From Bacteroidales bacterium UBA1680 (lineage in GTDB: Bacteria; Bacteroidota; Bacteroidia; Bacteroidales; UBA932), in assembly GCA_002320605.1 (NCBI GenBank), contig DCKG01000015.1:51575-115574 (forward strand): a stretch of 64,000 nucleotides of DNA, written 5' to 3'. Positions 43,180-53,209 of the stretch are shown in pieces. The notes beneath the pieces are model-generated. The model was given only the letters and a program-made list of their open reading frames with translations. It was not told the DNA's origin and did not search any database. Position 1 is the stretch's first letter; each line of letters starts with the position of its first letter. A program made the translations under genes and the position numbers.

Positions 43180-44712
43180 ATGAGCAGGATAATAATTTAT
43201 CAGATGCTCCCTAGGCTGTGGGGAGCAGTGAATAGACAGCCAGGAAAATTCTCGGACATTGACAATCAGACACTTGAATATCTCGTAGGCCTTGGCGTCA
43301 GCCATGTGTGGTTCACGGGAGTCATAAGGCATGCGACTACATATTCTTGCAAAGATTGTCCTGAATCCGATGCTACGATAGTCAAAGGTGACGCAGGTTC
43401 GCCTTACGCCATAACCGATTATTACGACGTCAACCCTTATCTGGCGAAAGATGTGAGTCGGAGGATGCAAGAGTTCTCATCGCTCATAAAGCGCACTCAT
43501 GCCCATGGACTCAAGGTCATTGTAGATTTCGTGCCGAATCACGTTTCCAGGGATTACGGTCGCGTCGGTCTTGTAAATGGAAGAGCAGTGCCTTTCGGCG
43601 GCGAAGACGATTCGTCCGTGCATTGGAAACCGTCCAACGATTTCTATTACTATCCAGGACAGGCTCTTTCACTCCCGATTCCTTCCTCCTACAAAGAATA
43701 TCCTGCCAAGGCATCCGGGAACGCCTTCTCCACCGCCCCAAGCATTACCGATTGGTACGACACAGTGAAGCTGAATTACTGTGACTTTCACACGGAAACC
43801 TGGGAAAAGATGCTGGACATCGTGCGTTATTGGTGTTCGCTAGGCGTGGACGGCTTCCGCTGCGATATGGTGGAACTTGTGCCGTGGCAGTTCATGGAGT
43901 GGCTCATTCAGAATGTGAGAAATGAATATCCCGATGTCATATTCATAGGAGAAGTGTATAAGAAAGGACTTTACAGGCACTACATTCAGACCACAGGGTT
44001 TGACTTTCTCTATGACAAATCGGGCCTCTACGATTCTCTAAGGGCTCTTATTGAAGGTCACGGCACAGCTAAGAGCATAACTTGGAATTGGCAGAGCCTT
44101 GGGACTCTGCAGCCTCACATGCTGAATTTCTTGGAGAACCACGACGAGCAACGTTTCGCATCGGACTTTTTCGCTAAAGACGCTCGTCGGACGTTTGCCC
44201 CGCTGGGAGCAGGACTGCTTTTTAATAACGCCCCTTACATGGTTTATTTCGGGGAAGAAATAGGCGAAAGAGGCATGGATCAGGAAGGGTTCAGCGGCTT
44301 GGACGGCCGTACCTCAATCTTCGACTGGTGGAGCATAAATTCGATTGGAAGGCTCAGAAAATATATTGCCAAAGGCATTCCTATGCAGGAAAAGGAAATG
44401 TCATTGCTAAGCAAATGGAACCGGTTCCTCAATCTGGCAAGCTCGGAACGGGCTTTCTCCGATGGCAAGACTTTCGATCTCTGCTATTGCAATGCTGAGT
44501 CTGCAGGCTTCATTCCGGACCGTCATTTTGCCTTCCTTCGCGCTTTCAGAGTGCAGGCGTTCCTGGTGGTCTGCAATTTTTCCTCGTCAACTTCGAAAAT
44601 CAGCATAAAAATCCCACCCGAAGCCGTTTCCTGTCTGGAACTCAACAAAAAAACACCCGAGACCATTGAAGTCACGGTCCCGGGCGACGACTGCGTCATC
44701 ATTAAGATCTGA
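43180..44712 (+). CDS. Alpha-amylase family glycoside hydrolase (GH13)
   Basis: This 510-residue protein has the GH13 signature blocks: D-F-V-P-N-H near residue 113, D-G-F-R-C-D-M-V-E near 225 (nucleophile Asp), G-E-V-Y near 255 (acid/base Glu), and L-E-N-H-D-E-Q-R near 320 (third Asp). There is no signal peptide, so it is probably cytoplasmic and acts on glycogen or maltodextrins. A C-terminal beta domain follows. It starts one base after the previous stop codon and is convergent with the PFK gene, whose terminator lies inside its last codons. Confidence 0.85.
   Translation: MSRIIIYQMLPRLWGAVNRQPGKFSDIDNQTLEYLVGLGVSHVWFTGVIRHATTYSCKDCPESDATIVKGDAGSPYAITDYYDVNPYLAKDVSRRMQEFSSLIKRTHAHGLKVIVDFVPNHVSRDYGRVGLVNGRAVPFGGEDDSSVHWKPSNDFYYYPGQALSLPIPSSYKEYPAKASGNAFSTAPSITDWYDTVKLNYCDFHTETWEKMLDIVRYWCSLGVDGFRCDMVELVPWQFMEWLIQNVRNEYPDVIFIGEVYKKGLYRHYIQTTGFDFLYDKSGLYDSLRALIEGHGTAKSITWNWQSLGTLQPHMLNFLENHDEQRFASDFFAKDARRTFAPLGAGLLFNNAPYMVYFGEEIGERGMDQEGFSGLDGRTSIFDWWSINSIGRLRKYIAKGIPMQEKEMSLLSKWNRFLNLASSERAFSDGKTFDLCYCNAESAGFIPDRHFAFLRAFRVQAFLVVCNFSSSTSKISIKIPPEAVSCLELNKKTPETIEVTVPGDDCVIIKI
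44647..44684 (-). terminator. PFK terminator embedded in the GH13 coding sequence
   Basis: On the minus strand CCCGGGACC and GGTCTCGGG form a 9-bp stem with one mismatch (44684-44656), followed by TG and seven T. It lies about 30 bases past the PFK stop codon, within the last 25 codons of the opposing gene. Confidence 0.65.
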
Positions 44713-45942
44713 TTACCAGTTCAGAATCTTTTTGAAATCGTATTCCTCAGGGTTTGAGACCCATTCCTTTGCTGCTTCGTAGTCGGCAGGGGTGATGTAG
44801 TGGCACAGATGCTCGTAGTAGTTCCTTGCGAGTCCGCCGTCGATGTCCACCCTGCGAGGAGGAATTTTCCCTTCGGCGTTCTGGATGTCCTTCAGGAACA
44901 GTGGCTTTGGGTTGCCGTCCTGATCGATGTACACCATGCAGCCAGTCTTACCCTCTTTGAACAGCTCGTATACGCCCATTGCCAGCTCGGTGCAATAAGA
45001 GAGATCGTAGGCGATTGGATCCTGACAGCGTACGTCGTAACCGATCTCCACCGGACGGGTCTTGACTTTCCAGCCCAGCTTAGAGAATTCTTTCTCAAGT
45101 ATATCGTTGAACAGCACTGCCTTGGAAATCTTGCCAAGCTCCGGATGTCCGTGCTCATCGTACGTCATGTGTACTCCAGTGCCTTTCAGGTCGTCTGAAT
45201 CAAGGTCATGGAACACGCCCTCAGCCACTACTACGGTTCCGTAATGAATGCCGAGAATATTCCTCTTGATGATTGCCGAAAGAGTCAGCTTAATGATTTT
45301 GTCAACAGTAATCTTTGTCTTGTTGAACATCTCAGGAATGATGGTCATCGGGCAATGCGTTGCCTCACCGATTCCAAGAGCAAGATGGCCTGCCGAGCGA
45401 CCCATCGCAGAAATCAGAAGCCAGTTGCCTGATGTGCGAGCATCCTCATAAATAGTGCGCGCAAGATGAGCGCCCTCGTCCTTTGCCGAATTGAACCCGA
45501 AGGTAGGAGCGTTGTTCGGCAGAGGCAGATCATCATCAATGGTCTTAGGCACATGAATATTGTGAATGGGATATTGCTTTGCCTCAAGGAATTTTGCAAT
45601 CCTGTTAGCCGTAGAAGCAGTGTCATCGCCTCCGACAGTGACAAGCAGCTTCACGTCGTTCTCATGGAAAAGCTTGAGGTTGAAATTTTTCTCGAAATCC
45701 TCATCGGTCGGCTTGAAACGGCTCATCTGCAGGTAGGAACCACCTCTGTTGAAATATGCGTCTGCCTTGAAGAAATCGATGTCTTCAGTGCGCGGATGAT
45801 CGTTGAAAAGTCCGGTGTAGCCTTCGTGCATGCCAATTACCCTGTAACCGTTAGAAAGGAATGTTTTCGCGACAGAGAAAACAACCGTGTTCATGCCCGG
45901 TGCAGGGCCGCCGCCGCAGAGAATGATGATAGAATCTTTCAT
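44713..45942 (-). CDS. pfp: PPi-dependent 6-phosphofructokinase
   Basis: This 409-residue enzyme of the PFK family has G-G-D-D-T near residue 105 and P-K-T-I-D-D-D near 132. The Asp in GGDD and the Lys in PKTID replace glycines of ATP-dependent PFK and are the established marks of pyrophosphate specificity. It interconverts fructose 6-phosphate and fructose 1,6-bisphosphate reversibly using PPi. M-G-R-S-A-G-H (near 182) contributes substrate binding. The gene is divergent from ligA. Confidence 0.9.
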   Translation of the reverse strand: MKDSIIILCGGGPAPGMNTVVFSVAKTFLSNGYRVIGMHEGYTGLFNDHPRTEDIDFFKADAYFNRGGSYLQMSRFKPTDEDFEKNFNLKLFHENDVKLLVTVGGDDTASTANRIAKFLEAKQYPIHNIHVPKTIDDDLPLPNNAPTFGFNSAKDEGAHLARTIYEDARTSGNWLLISAMGRSAGHLALGIGEATHCPMTIIPEMFNKTKITVDKIIKLTLSAIIKRNILGIHYGTVVVAEGVFHDLDSDDLKGTGVHMTYDEHGHPELGKISKAVLFNDILEKEFSKLGWKVKTRPVEIGYDVRCQDPIAYDLSYCTELAMGVYELFKEGKTGCMVYIDQDGNPKPLFLKDIQNAEGKIPPRRVDIDGGLARNYYEHLCHYITPADYEAAKEWVSNPEEYDFKKILNW

Positions 45943-45989
45943 AATAATTTAGAATTATTTAATTGATGTTAATTTCGTTTGTGCATCTG

Positions 45990-46041
45990 CAAATTTAATT
46001 CTTTTCCTCCAATATAACCCCAAAAAAATTGATTAAATTTG
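45990..46041. promoter_or_regulatory. Divergent pfp / ligA promoter region
   Basis: TAAATTTG occurs on the minus strand at 45997-45990 (towards the PFK gene) and on the plus strand at 46034-46041 (towards ligA, 18 bases before its ATG). Both fit the -7 consensus TAnnTTTG. I see no well-spaced -33 TTTG for either. Confidence 0.5.
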
Positions 46042-46059
46042 TGAGTTCCATATTATGGC

Positions 46060-48153
46060 ATGGCGATGAATCACGAAGAGGCAAAAACAAGGATAGAGGA
46101 GCTTAGAAAGACCCTCTGGGAGAATAGCAGGAAGTATTACGTGGACAACGCTCCAACCATGAGCGACTACGAATATGACCAGCTGATGCATAAGCTGGAA
46201 ATCTTGGAAAAGCAGTTTCCTGACCTGCTCACCCCGGACTCCCCTACACAGACAGTCGGCAGCGACCTGGAAACAGGCGGTGCCGGGGATAATGCCGAAT
46301 CCAGGATCCAGAAGGAATTCGCCCAGTACCCTCATCACTATCCCATGCTCTCACTTGGAAACACCTACGGCATCAGCGAGATAGAAGACTTCGTCAGGCG
46401 CGCAGAGAAAGAGCTGAAAGGGGTGAGGTTCACATATTCATGCGAGCTGAAATTCGATGGGACTGCAATCTGCCTTGAATATAGGAATGGCAGGCTATTC
46501 AGGGCCTTGACTCGTGGGGACGGGGTAATCGGGGACGATGTCACCGAGAACGTGAAACAGATATCCAATGTTCCCGTCACTCTGAAAGGTTCCGGCTATC
46601 CTGATGATTTCGAGATTCGTGGCGAGATATTAATGCCTTATGAATCGTTCGATAAGTTGAACAAGGAGCGTGAGGATAACGAGGACCCACCGTTCGCCAA
46701 TCCTAGGAATGCTGCCTCCGGCTCACTTAAGCTGCTTGACCCTAAGGAAGTTGGCAGGCGCAGGCTCTGGTGCACGCTTTATCATATTCCTAGCCAAAGC
46801 GTCTCCTTCCCTACCCATGACGATGCCTTGAAAGCGGCTGCATCATGGGGGCTTCCTGTCTCGGACAAAAGAAAAATCGTTTCCTCCATCGAGGGAATAG
46901 AGGAATATATTCACTACTGGGACAAGGAAAGAAAATTCTTGCCCTATGCGACGGATGGCATAGTTATAAAAATAAATGAACTAGCCTATCAGACAGCTCT
47001 TGGTGCAACGGCCAAATCCCCTCGCTGGGCCGTCGCTTTCAAGTTTCAGGCAGAGGAAGCTACTACGAAACTGATTTCTATCGACTATCAGGTCGGCAGG
47101 ACGGGAGCCATCACTCCCGTAGCCAATATGGAACCTGTCCAGCTGGCAGGAACTGTCGTGAAGCGAGCCACGCTGAACAATAATGATTTCGTGAGAGACA
47201 TGGACATACGCATCGGAGACTACGTGAAGGTCATCAAGGGCGGTGAGATAATCCCGAAGATCATTGCAGTGGATCTAGAAAGGAGGCCCAAAGATGCCAA
47301 GAGACCGGAATTCCCTACTGTTTGCCCAGACTGCGGCACTACGCTGGTGCGCGAAGAAGATGAGGCAAAATGGTTCTGCCCGAATACAGACGGCTGCCCT
47401 ACCCAGATAAAAGGCAAGCTGGTGCATTTTCTGAGCAGGAAGGCTATGAATGTGCTGGCTGGAGAGGCAACGATCGATCAGCTATACAAATTGGGATTTG
47501 TGCGTACGCCTGCAGACTTCTATTCGCTCACTAAAGGCCAGTTGCTAATGTTGGATGGCTGGAAAGAAAGGTCTGCTCAAAGATTCCTGGACAGCCTGAA
47601 TGCTTCCAGGCAGGTGACTTTCGACCATGTCCTGTTTGCGTTAGGAATACGATTTGTTGGGGAGACGACTGCCAAAGAGCTGGCTGTTCATTTCGGCAAC
47701 ATTGACGCTTTAGCCGTGGCTTCTAAGGAGATGCTGCTGGAAGTACAGGATATTGGCGAGACGATAGCCGAGAGCGTCTATGAATATTTCAGGGACTCCA
47801 GGCACCTTAGAGACATTGAGAGGCTGAAGGCCGCAGGGCTGCGATTCTCAATGGAAGCGAAGAAGACATCTTCCAATGCGTTGGAAGGCAAGACGATAGT
47901 AATTTCAGGAAATTTCAGCATCTCTAGAGATGAGATGAAGAGGCTCATCGAAGACAACGGAGGCAAGAATAGTTCTTCCGTCAGCGGGAAAACCAGTTAC
48001 CTGCTAGCAGGTAGCAAGCCTGGACCGGAGAAGATGAAGAAGGCGGCTGAACTGGGAATAAAGGTAATCTCGGAAGAAGAATTAATGAATATGTTGCCGG
48101 AGACTGCCGAAACCAAAAGTTTAAGCAGCGAAGAGGAACCCACTTTATTTTAG
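46060..48153 (+). CDS. ligA: NAD-dependent DNA ligase
   Basis: This 697-residue enzyme carries all LigA modules: the N-terminal Ia domain, the adenylation motif C-E-L-K-F-D-G (Lys131), an OB fold, a four-Cys zinc finger (C-P-D-C...C-P-N-T-D-G-C-P), helix-hairpin-helix repeats (G-I-R-F-V-G-E-T-T), and a C-terminal BRCT domain starting L-E-G-K-T-I-V-I-S-G. It seals nicks in replication and repair. The start could also be the second Met codon at 46066. Downstream genes follow with short or overlapping junctions. Confidence 0.95.
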   Translation: MAMNHEEAKTRIEELRKTLWENSRKYYVDNAPTMSDYEYDQLMHKLEILEKQFPDLLTPDSPTQTVGSDLETGGAGDNAESRIQKEFAQYPHHYPMLSLGNTYGISEIEDFVRRAEKELKGVRFTYSCELKFDGTAICLEYRNGRLFRALTRGDGVIGDDVTENVKQISNVPVTLKGSGYPDDFEIRGEILMPYESFDKLNKEREDNEDPPFANPRNAASGSLKLLDPKEVGRRRLWCTLYHIPSQSVSFPTHDDALKAAASWGLPVSDKRKIVSSIEGIEEYIHYWDKERKFLPYATDGIVIKINELAYQTALGATAKSPRWAVAFKFQAEEATTKLISIDYQVGRTGAITPVANMEPVQLAGTVVKRATLNNNDFVRDMDIRIGDYVKVIKGGEIIPKIIAVDLERRPKDAKRPEFPTVCPDCGTTLVREEDEAKWFCPNTDGCPTQIKGKLVHFLSRKAMNVLAGEATIDQLYKLGFVRTPADFYSLTKGQLLMLDGWKERSAQRFLDSLNASRQVTFDHVLFALGIRFVGETTAKELAVHFGNIDALAVASKEMLLEVQDIGETIAESVYEYFRDSRHLRDIERLKAAGLRFSMEAKKTSSNALEGKTIVISGNFSISRDEMKRLIEDNGGKNSSSVSGKTSYLLAGSKPGPEKMKKAAELGIKVISEEELMNMLPETAETKSLSSEEEPTLF

Positions 48154-48159
48154 GAATAT

Positions 48160-49182
48160 ATGAACTGGTTCGCCAAGGCGATAACTAAGATTAGGATTGT
48201 TGTCCGGAGAGTCAACCGATTCCTCGGAATAGAGATCTGGCGTGGCGAGCCGGAAGAATATTCCTGGTCCAAGACAAAGGCCAGGATTGCGTCCGACACC
48301 AGAGTGGTCATGAGGGTGCTGAAAACCTTCCAGACAGAGAAAATAGGCTTTCAATCAGTGGCCCTGAGCTATTTCTGCACTTTAGCCGCAGTGCCGTTCA
48401 TAGCCGTGGCTTTCGCTCTTACTAGCGGCTTCGGCTTGGAAGACAAGATGCAGGAAATCCTATTTTCGGCCAACATCAGCCCGGAATTGGGAAACAAGAT
48501 AATGCAGGCTGCGCAGAATATCATCAGCACATCGCAGAACGGCTGGTTCGGAATAATCTCCACTTTGATGTTCGTGTGGGTGATCATCTGGATGATGAAC
48601 CGCGTGGAGAAGGTATTCAACAACGTGTGGCGCATCTCCAAGCCGAAGAGGAAATTCGTGAAGAGCCTAGGAATAGACATCATCATATTGGTGCTCCTCC
48701 CTTTCATAATATTGATTCTCTCCTACGCTACCATGCTTTACTCGCATCTTGCCGACTACATATTCCCGAACTGGATAGGCGCGACTAAATCCATCCGTTC
48801 GTTCCTGGGATGGGTGATTTTCTGCGTCATCGCCATACTAACGTTGTCCGGAATGTACAAGTTCATTCCTGCGACGAAAGTATATTACAGGCATGCTTTC
48901 AAAGCGGCCTTGCTCGCTGGGATTGCATTCACTATATTGCAGTACTTATATTTGGAAACTCAATTAATGGTGATGCGTCTGAATATGGTTTATGGAGCAA
49001 TCGCAATCATTCCTCTCTTCATGATCTGGCTTAGATTCGGGTGGCTGATAATTTTATATGGAGCCGAGTTCTCATATTCTTTCCAGAGAGAAGAGGCTAG
49101 CGAGCTGAATAAGGCTCTGAAGGACAGGAGAGATAAGCGAAGGGAGCAGAAAAAGAGAGATAAAGAATTAGCAGAAGTATGA
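48160..49182 (+). CDS. YihY/BrkB-family inner-membrane protein
   Basis: This 340-residue protein has about six helices and the family motifs Q-S-V-A-L-S-Y-F-C-T-L-A near residue 65 and 'Y-G-A-I-A-I-I-P-L-F-M-I-W-L' near 285. The C-terminus is highly charged (K/R/E-rich). The family was once mis-assigned as RNase BN; its function is unknown. It overlaps the next gene by 4 bases. Confidence 0.88.
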   Translation: MNWFAKAITKIRIVVRRVNRFLGIEIWRGEPEEYSWSKTKARIASDTRVVMRVLKTFQTEKIGFQSVALSYFCTLAAVPFIAVAFALTSGFGLEDKMQEILFSANISPELGNKIMQAAQNIISTSQNGWFGIISTLMFVWVIIWMMNRVEKVFNNVWRISKPKRKFVKSLGIDIIILVLLPFIILILSYATMLYSHLADYIFPNWIGATKSIRSFLGWVIFCVIAILTLSGMYKFIPATKVYYRHAFKAALLAGIAFTILQYLYLETQLMVMRLNMVYGAIAIIPLFMIWLRFGWLIILYGAEFSYSFQREEASELNKALKDRRDKRREQKKRDKELAEV

Positions 49183-51413
49183 GTGTTTCGGAATTTACGC
49201 AGAAGGATTACGATCAGATAAATAAGTGCTACTCAGAGCTTAAAGCTGCGGCTGAGAAGCGCGTGAAGGATCCGGATGAAATGAAAGTCATCAAGAAGGC
49301 TTTCGATTTCGCTAATGAGGCGCATAAGAACGTGCGACGACGCTCTGGGGATCCATACATGATTCACCCGATTGAAGTGGCGAAAATCGTTGTCTCAGAT
49401 ATCGGGCTGGGCTATAAATCCATTTCTGCCGCTCTGTTGCACGACGTTGTCGAAGACACCGACTACACAATTGACGACATTAGGAATCTTTTCGGCGACA
49501 AAATCGCCAGCCTCGTGGACGGACTCACGAAGATCAAGAATGTGCTGGACAACGAGGACCGCAGCAAGAATAAAATGGACACAGAGAGCTTGCAGGCCGA
49601 AAATTTCAAACGTATTCTGCTCACTCTCAACGATGATGTCCGCGTCGTGCTGATAAAACTGGCTGATCGCCTGCACAACTGCCGCACGATTGAATTCATG
49701 CCAGAATACAAGCGTGATAAAATCCTGAGCGAGACGATGTTCATATTCATTCCTCTCGCCCATCGTTTGGGCTTGTATGAGATAAAGTCCGAGATGGAAA
49801 ACATCTGGCTTAAATACAAGGAGCCAGACGCATATTACGAGATAACGTCGAAGATCGACGAGAGCCTCTCTGGCAAGAAAGCCGAGATAGACAGGTTCGT
49901 GAAGCCTATCCAGGAAGCACTCACGACTGCTGGATTCAACTTTTTCATTCGCCAGAGGGTAAAGACGCCATATTCGATATGGCATAAGATGCAGACGAAA
50001 AACGTCACCTTCGAGCAGATTTATGACTTGTATGCCCTTAGGATAGTTTTCACTCCAGACGCCAATTCAAAAGAAAGCGAGAGGGACCAGTGTTACCACA
50101 TATTTTCTATCATCACAGGAATATATCGTTACAAGCCGGATCGTATCAGGGACTGGGTGAAGCATCCGAAGAGCAACGGGTATGAGGCTCTTCACTGTAC
50201 TCTGATGGGCGATACGGGCATCTGGGTAGAGGTGCAGATACGTTCAAAGCGAATGGACGATATTGCCGAGAAAGGCATTGCCGCACACTGGACTTACAAG
50301 CAGGAGGGCTACATTAGCGAGAACGACAGCGAGATGGACAAGTGGCTGGAGAAGGTGAAAGAAATACTCGTTAGCCCAGACGTGAATGCTCTGGAGCTGC
50401 TCGACCTTATCCATAAAGACTTGACCAGCAAAGAGATTGTCGTCTTTACTCCGAAAGGAGAGCAAAAAACCGTTGAGAAAAACTCTACTGCTTTGGACTT
50501 TGCCTATCAGATACACACTGAGATTGGGAACAAGGCCATTGCTGCGAAGGTGAACATGAGGCTCGTTCCTCTGTCACACACTCTTAAATCAGGGGACACT
50601 GTGGAAATAATCACGGCAGAGAATGAGCACCCTAAGCGCGAATGGCTGCAGTTCCTCACCACAAGGCATGCGAGAAGCATAGTGGTCGACTATTTCAAAG
50701 GGCAGAAGAAAGAGTTCGCCGAAACTGGGAAAAAGATGCTCTCCGACCAATTGGAGAAAATTAGCTACAGAATGAACGACGATGCTGTCGCTGCAATTTC
50801 AGAACACTATGGAATACAGGCCAGGAATCCCGAGGACCTTTTCTTCTACATAGGTCTTGGCACCGTGAAGCTGAACGACTTGAGCACATTCATGTCGAGT
50901 GATGCTTTCAGTGGCGGGAAAATATCAAAATCTTGGTCATTCCCTTGGTTCAGGAAGACGAAAGATAAAGAGGAGGATAAGAAAGATAAGAAATCTGAAT
51001 ATGCCATAGCAACGTGCTGCCGACCTATTCCTGGCGACCCCGTCATTGGGATCAAGTCGCCTGATGGCGTGATCACCGTGCATAAGAAAACCTGTCCGGT
51101 GGCGGAGAGCATTGCCTCGAAACATGGTGACTGGGTGGTCGTGCCTCAATGGGATGGAGCAAAAGAGGATGTCTACTTCCCTGTGCGTCTGAATATTAAA
51201 GGAGTCGACAGGGTTGGCCTCTTGAACGAGATATCGCGCTTCATCTCCCTCGTCATGGGCGTTAACATGAAAAAAATATATTTCGCTGCCGACGAAGGCA
51301 TATTCGAAGGTTATATAGAATTGGAAGTCCGCGATAAGAGCGTCTTGGAGCGAATGATTCGCAGGTTAGGCTCAATCGAAGGAGTTCAGAGCGTTCAAAG
51401 AGCAGATATTTAG
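49179..51413 (+). CDS. rel: Bifunctional (p)ppGpp synthetase/hydrolase (RelA/SpoT)
   Basis: The 744-residue protein has an HD hydrolase domain (H-P-I-E-V near residue 65, L-L-H-D-V-V-E-D-T near 87), a synthetase domain (R-I-R-D-W-V-K-H-P-K-S-N-G-Y-E-A-L-H near 325), a TGS domain near residue 410, a Cys-rich conserved region (A-T-C-C-R-P-I-P-G-D near 610) and a C-terminal ACT domain. The intact HD residues indicate both hydrolysis and synthesis, as in Rel/SpoT. It controls the stringent response. Confidence 0.93.
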   Translation: MSVSEFTQKDYDQINKCYSELKAAAEKRVKDPDEMKVIKKAFDFANEAHKNVRRRSGDPYMIHPIEVAKIVVSDIGLGYKSISAALLHDVVEDTDYTIDDIRNLFGDKIASLVDGLTKIKNVLDNEDRSKNKMDTESLQAENFKRILLTLNDDVRVVLIKLADRLHNCRTIEFMPEYKRDKILSETMFIFIPLAHRLGLYEIKSEMENIWLKYKEPDAYYEITSKIDESLSGKKAEIDRFVKPIQEALTTAGFNFFIRQRVKTPYSIWHKMQTKNVTFEQIYDLYALRIVFTPDANSKESERDQCYHIFSIITGIYRYKPDRIRDWVKHPKSNGYEALHCTLMGDTGIWVEVQIRSKRMDDIAEKGIAAHWTYKQEGYISENDSEMDKWLEKVKEILVSPDVNALELLDLIHKDLTSKEIVVFTPKGEQKTVEKNSTALDFAYQIHTEIGNKAIAAKVNMRLVPLSHTLKSGDTVEIITAENEHPKREWLQFLTTRHARSIVVDYFKGQKKEFAETGKKMLSDQLEKISYRMNDDAVAAISEHYGIQARNPEDLFFYIGLGTVKLNDLSTFMSSDAFSGGKISKSWSFPWFRKTKDKEEDKKDKKSEYAIATCCRPIPGDPVIGIKSPDGVITVHKKTCPVAESIASKHGDWVVVPQWDGAKEDVYFPVRLNIKGVDRVGLLNEISRFISLVMGVNMKKIYFAADEGIFEGYIELEVRDKSVLERMIRRLGSIEGVQSVQRADI

Positions 51414-51415
51414 TC

Positions 51416-53209
51416 ATGAGAAAATTCATAAAGAGATATTTCATCATATTCCCGATAGGCTTCTTCCTTGCTCTGTCGGTTTTCTCGCATTCTTGCGCAA
51501 ATACGACTCAGGCACCTACTGGCGGTCCGAAAGATACGATTCCGCCAGTCTTGACGAAGGTCTTGCCTTTGCCTGGCAGCAAGAACGTGCCTACGCACGG
51601 GACCACTGTATATTTCGGCTTCAATGAATATGTGAAGGTTAGCAGCGGCAGCTCGATCTATCTTTCGCCTCCTCAGAAAAAGGCTCCGAAATACAAGATT
51701 AGGGGCAAGGGCGTGCTGGTATATTTCGAAGAGGACCTGCTTCCTAACACGACCTATACTCTGGACATAACAAATGCCATTCAAGACAATAACGAAAATA
51801 ATCCTTTCCCAGGGTTCACTACCGTATTCTCCACAGGCTCTTCCATAGACTCTATGATGATAACGGGGACTGTGCTGGACTGCAGAACTCTTCTCCCTAT
51901 CAAGGATGCTACTGTCATGCTGTACAAGAATCACGGGGACTCAGCCGTATTCAAGGAAAGGCCATTCGTATCTTCGAAGACCGATGACTGGGGCTATTTC
52001 GTGCTACGGAATATTCAAGATACAGTCTACAGGCTTTACGCCATCGTGGACGCTAACAAGAACAACATCTACGACCCTGACGAGGACCGAGTCGCATTCC
52101 TGGATTCCTTGATCAAGCCCATGCAGAAGGTCAACGATTCACTGCCCGATCTGAAGAAATACGACATGAAAGACACATTGCACTGCCTTGCGAGGAAGTC
52201 CGACGTAGAGCTTAGAGTGTTCAAGGAAAGGCCGTCGAAACAGATGCTCATGAATAAAAAAAGAATCGCTCCCAGGGCCGCTTACATTACATTCATGGCA
52301 CCTGATGCGAAGATAGACTCACTGTGGTTCTATGGTTTCCCGGCCAACGATGTCATCACTGAATTCAATCCGACGAATGACAGCCTCTTGTTGTGGCTGA
52401 ACGACCAGAAACGAATGCCCGATACGCTGAAGCTGGGACTTGTCTATTGGAAGACAGATTCCACAGGAGGCCTTGTGCAGAAGACTGAAAAGGCCGACCT
52501 GGTGGATGAGAACATGATTAGGAACAAGCACAAGAGAGCTAAGATAGAGCATGCCGACACTGTCTGCGCCATGACTCTCAAAGGGGAACCCGAAAAAGTC
52601 GAAGACGAGGGATTCACTATCAAGTTCGACTTTCCACCTATCATAGGGAAATTTGACTCATTGAGGTTCTGGTCCGTGAATCCGAGGCAGAAGGAGCAAA
52701 ACGAGGCGTTCTCTTACTACAGAGACATTCACGACCTCACGCTTTACCACATTACGCCAAAAGTCAAGTTCCAGAATGGCTGGGAATATCACTTCAAGAT
52801 ACCTCAGAGAGTATTCAAAGACATCAACGGGCACTGGAACGACAGCACCGAGGTAAAAGTGTCGCTTCCGACCGACGAGACCCTAAGCTCGCTCTCTCTG
52901 AACATCATATCTAGCGGCGACTCTCGCTACATAATCGACCTCCTTAACGAGAAACGTTCTGAGGTGCTAAAGACATATAAGATTGAATCCAGCGCCAGCA
53001 TCAACATGAAATATCTAAAGCCAGGGAAATATTCACTTAGGGTCACGGAGGATCAGAACAGGAATGATTTCGTCGACACAGGTTCTCTCTTGCAGCATAG
53101 GCAGCCTGAAAAAGTCATATTCATAAAATTCAAAGACTCCGAATACATTAGTATTCCGGAGAAGAGCGACATCGTCCAAGATCTGAATTTCAAAGAATTA
53201 TTCAAATGA
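51416..53209 (+). CDS. Ig-like domain lipoprotein
   Basis: This 597-residue lipoprotein (S-H-S-C, Cys27) carries an N-terminal bacterial Ig-like module (P-T-G-G-P-K-D-T-I-P-P-V-L near residue 35, N-T-T-Y-T-L near 110), a central carboxypeptidase-regulatory-like fold and a beta-rich remainder. The 'GGPKD..PP' start is characteristic of a conserved Bacteroidota lipoprotein family of unknown function. It overlaps the following OMP gene by 4 bases, which suggests an envelope role together. Confidence 0.82.
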   Translation: MRKFIKRYFIIFPIGFFLALSVFSHSCANTTQAPTGGPKDTIPPVLTKVLPLPGSKNVPTHGTTVYFGFNEYVKVSSGSSIYLSPPQKKAPKYKIRGKGVLVYFEEDLLPNTTYTLDITNAIQDNNENNPFPGFTTVFSTGSSIDSMMITGTVLDCRTLLPIKDATVMLYKNHGDSAVFKERPFVSSKTDDWGYFVLRNIQDTVYRLYAIVDANKNNIYDPDEDRVAFLDSLIKPMQKVNDSLPDLKKYDMKDTLHCLARKSDVELRVFKERPSKQMLMNKKRIAPRAAYITFMAPDAKIDSLWFYGFPANDVITEFNPTNDSLLLWLNDQKRMPDTLKLGLVYWKTDSTGGLVQKTEKADLVDENMIRNKHKRAKIEHADTVCAMTLKGEPEKVEDEGFTIKFDFPPIIGKFDSLRFWSVNPRQKEQNEAFSYYRDIHDLTLYHITPKVKFQNGWEYHFKIPQRVFKDINGHWNDSTEVKVSLPTDETLSSLSLNIISSGDSRYIIDLLNEKRSEVLKTYKIESSASINMKYLKPGKYSLRVTEDQNRNDFVDTGSLLQHRQPEKVIFIKFKDSEYISIPEKSDIVQDLNFKELFK

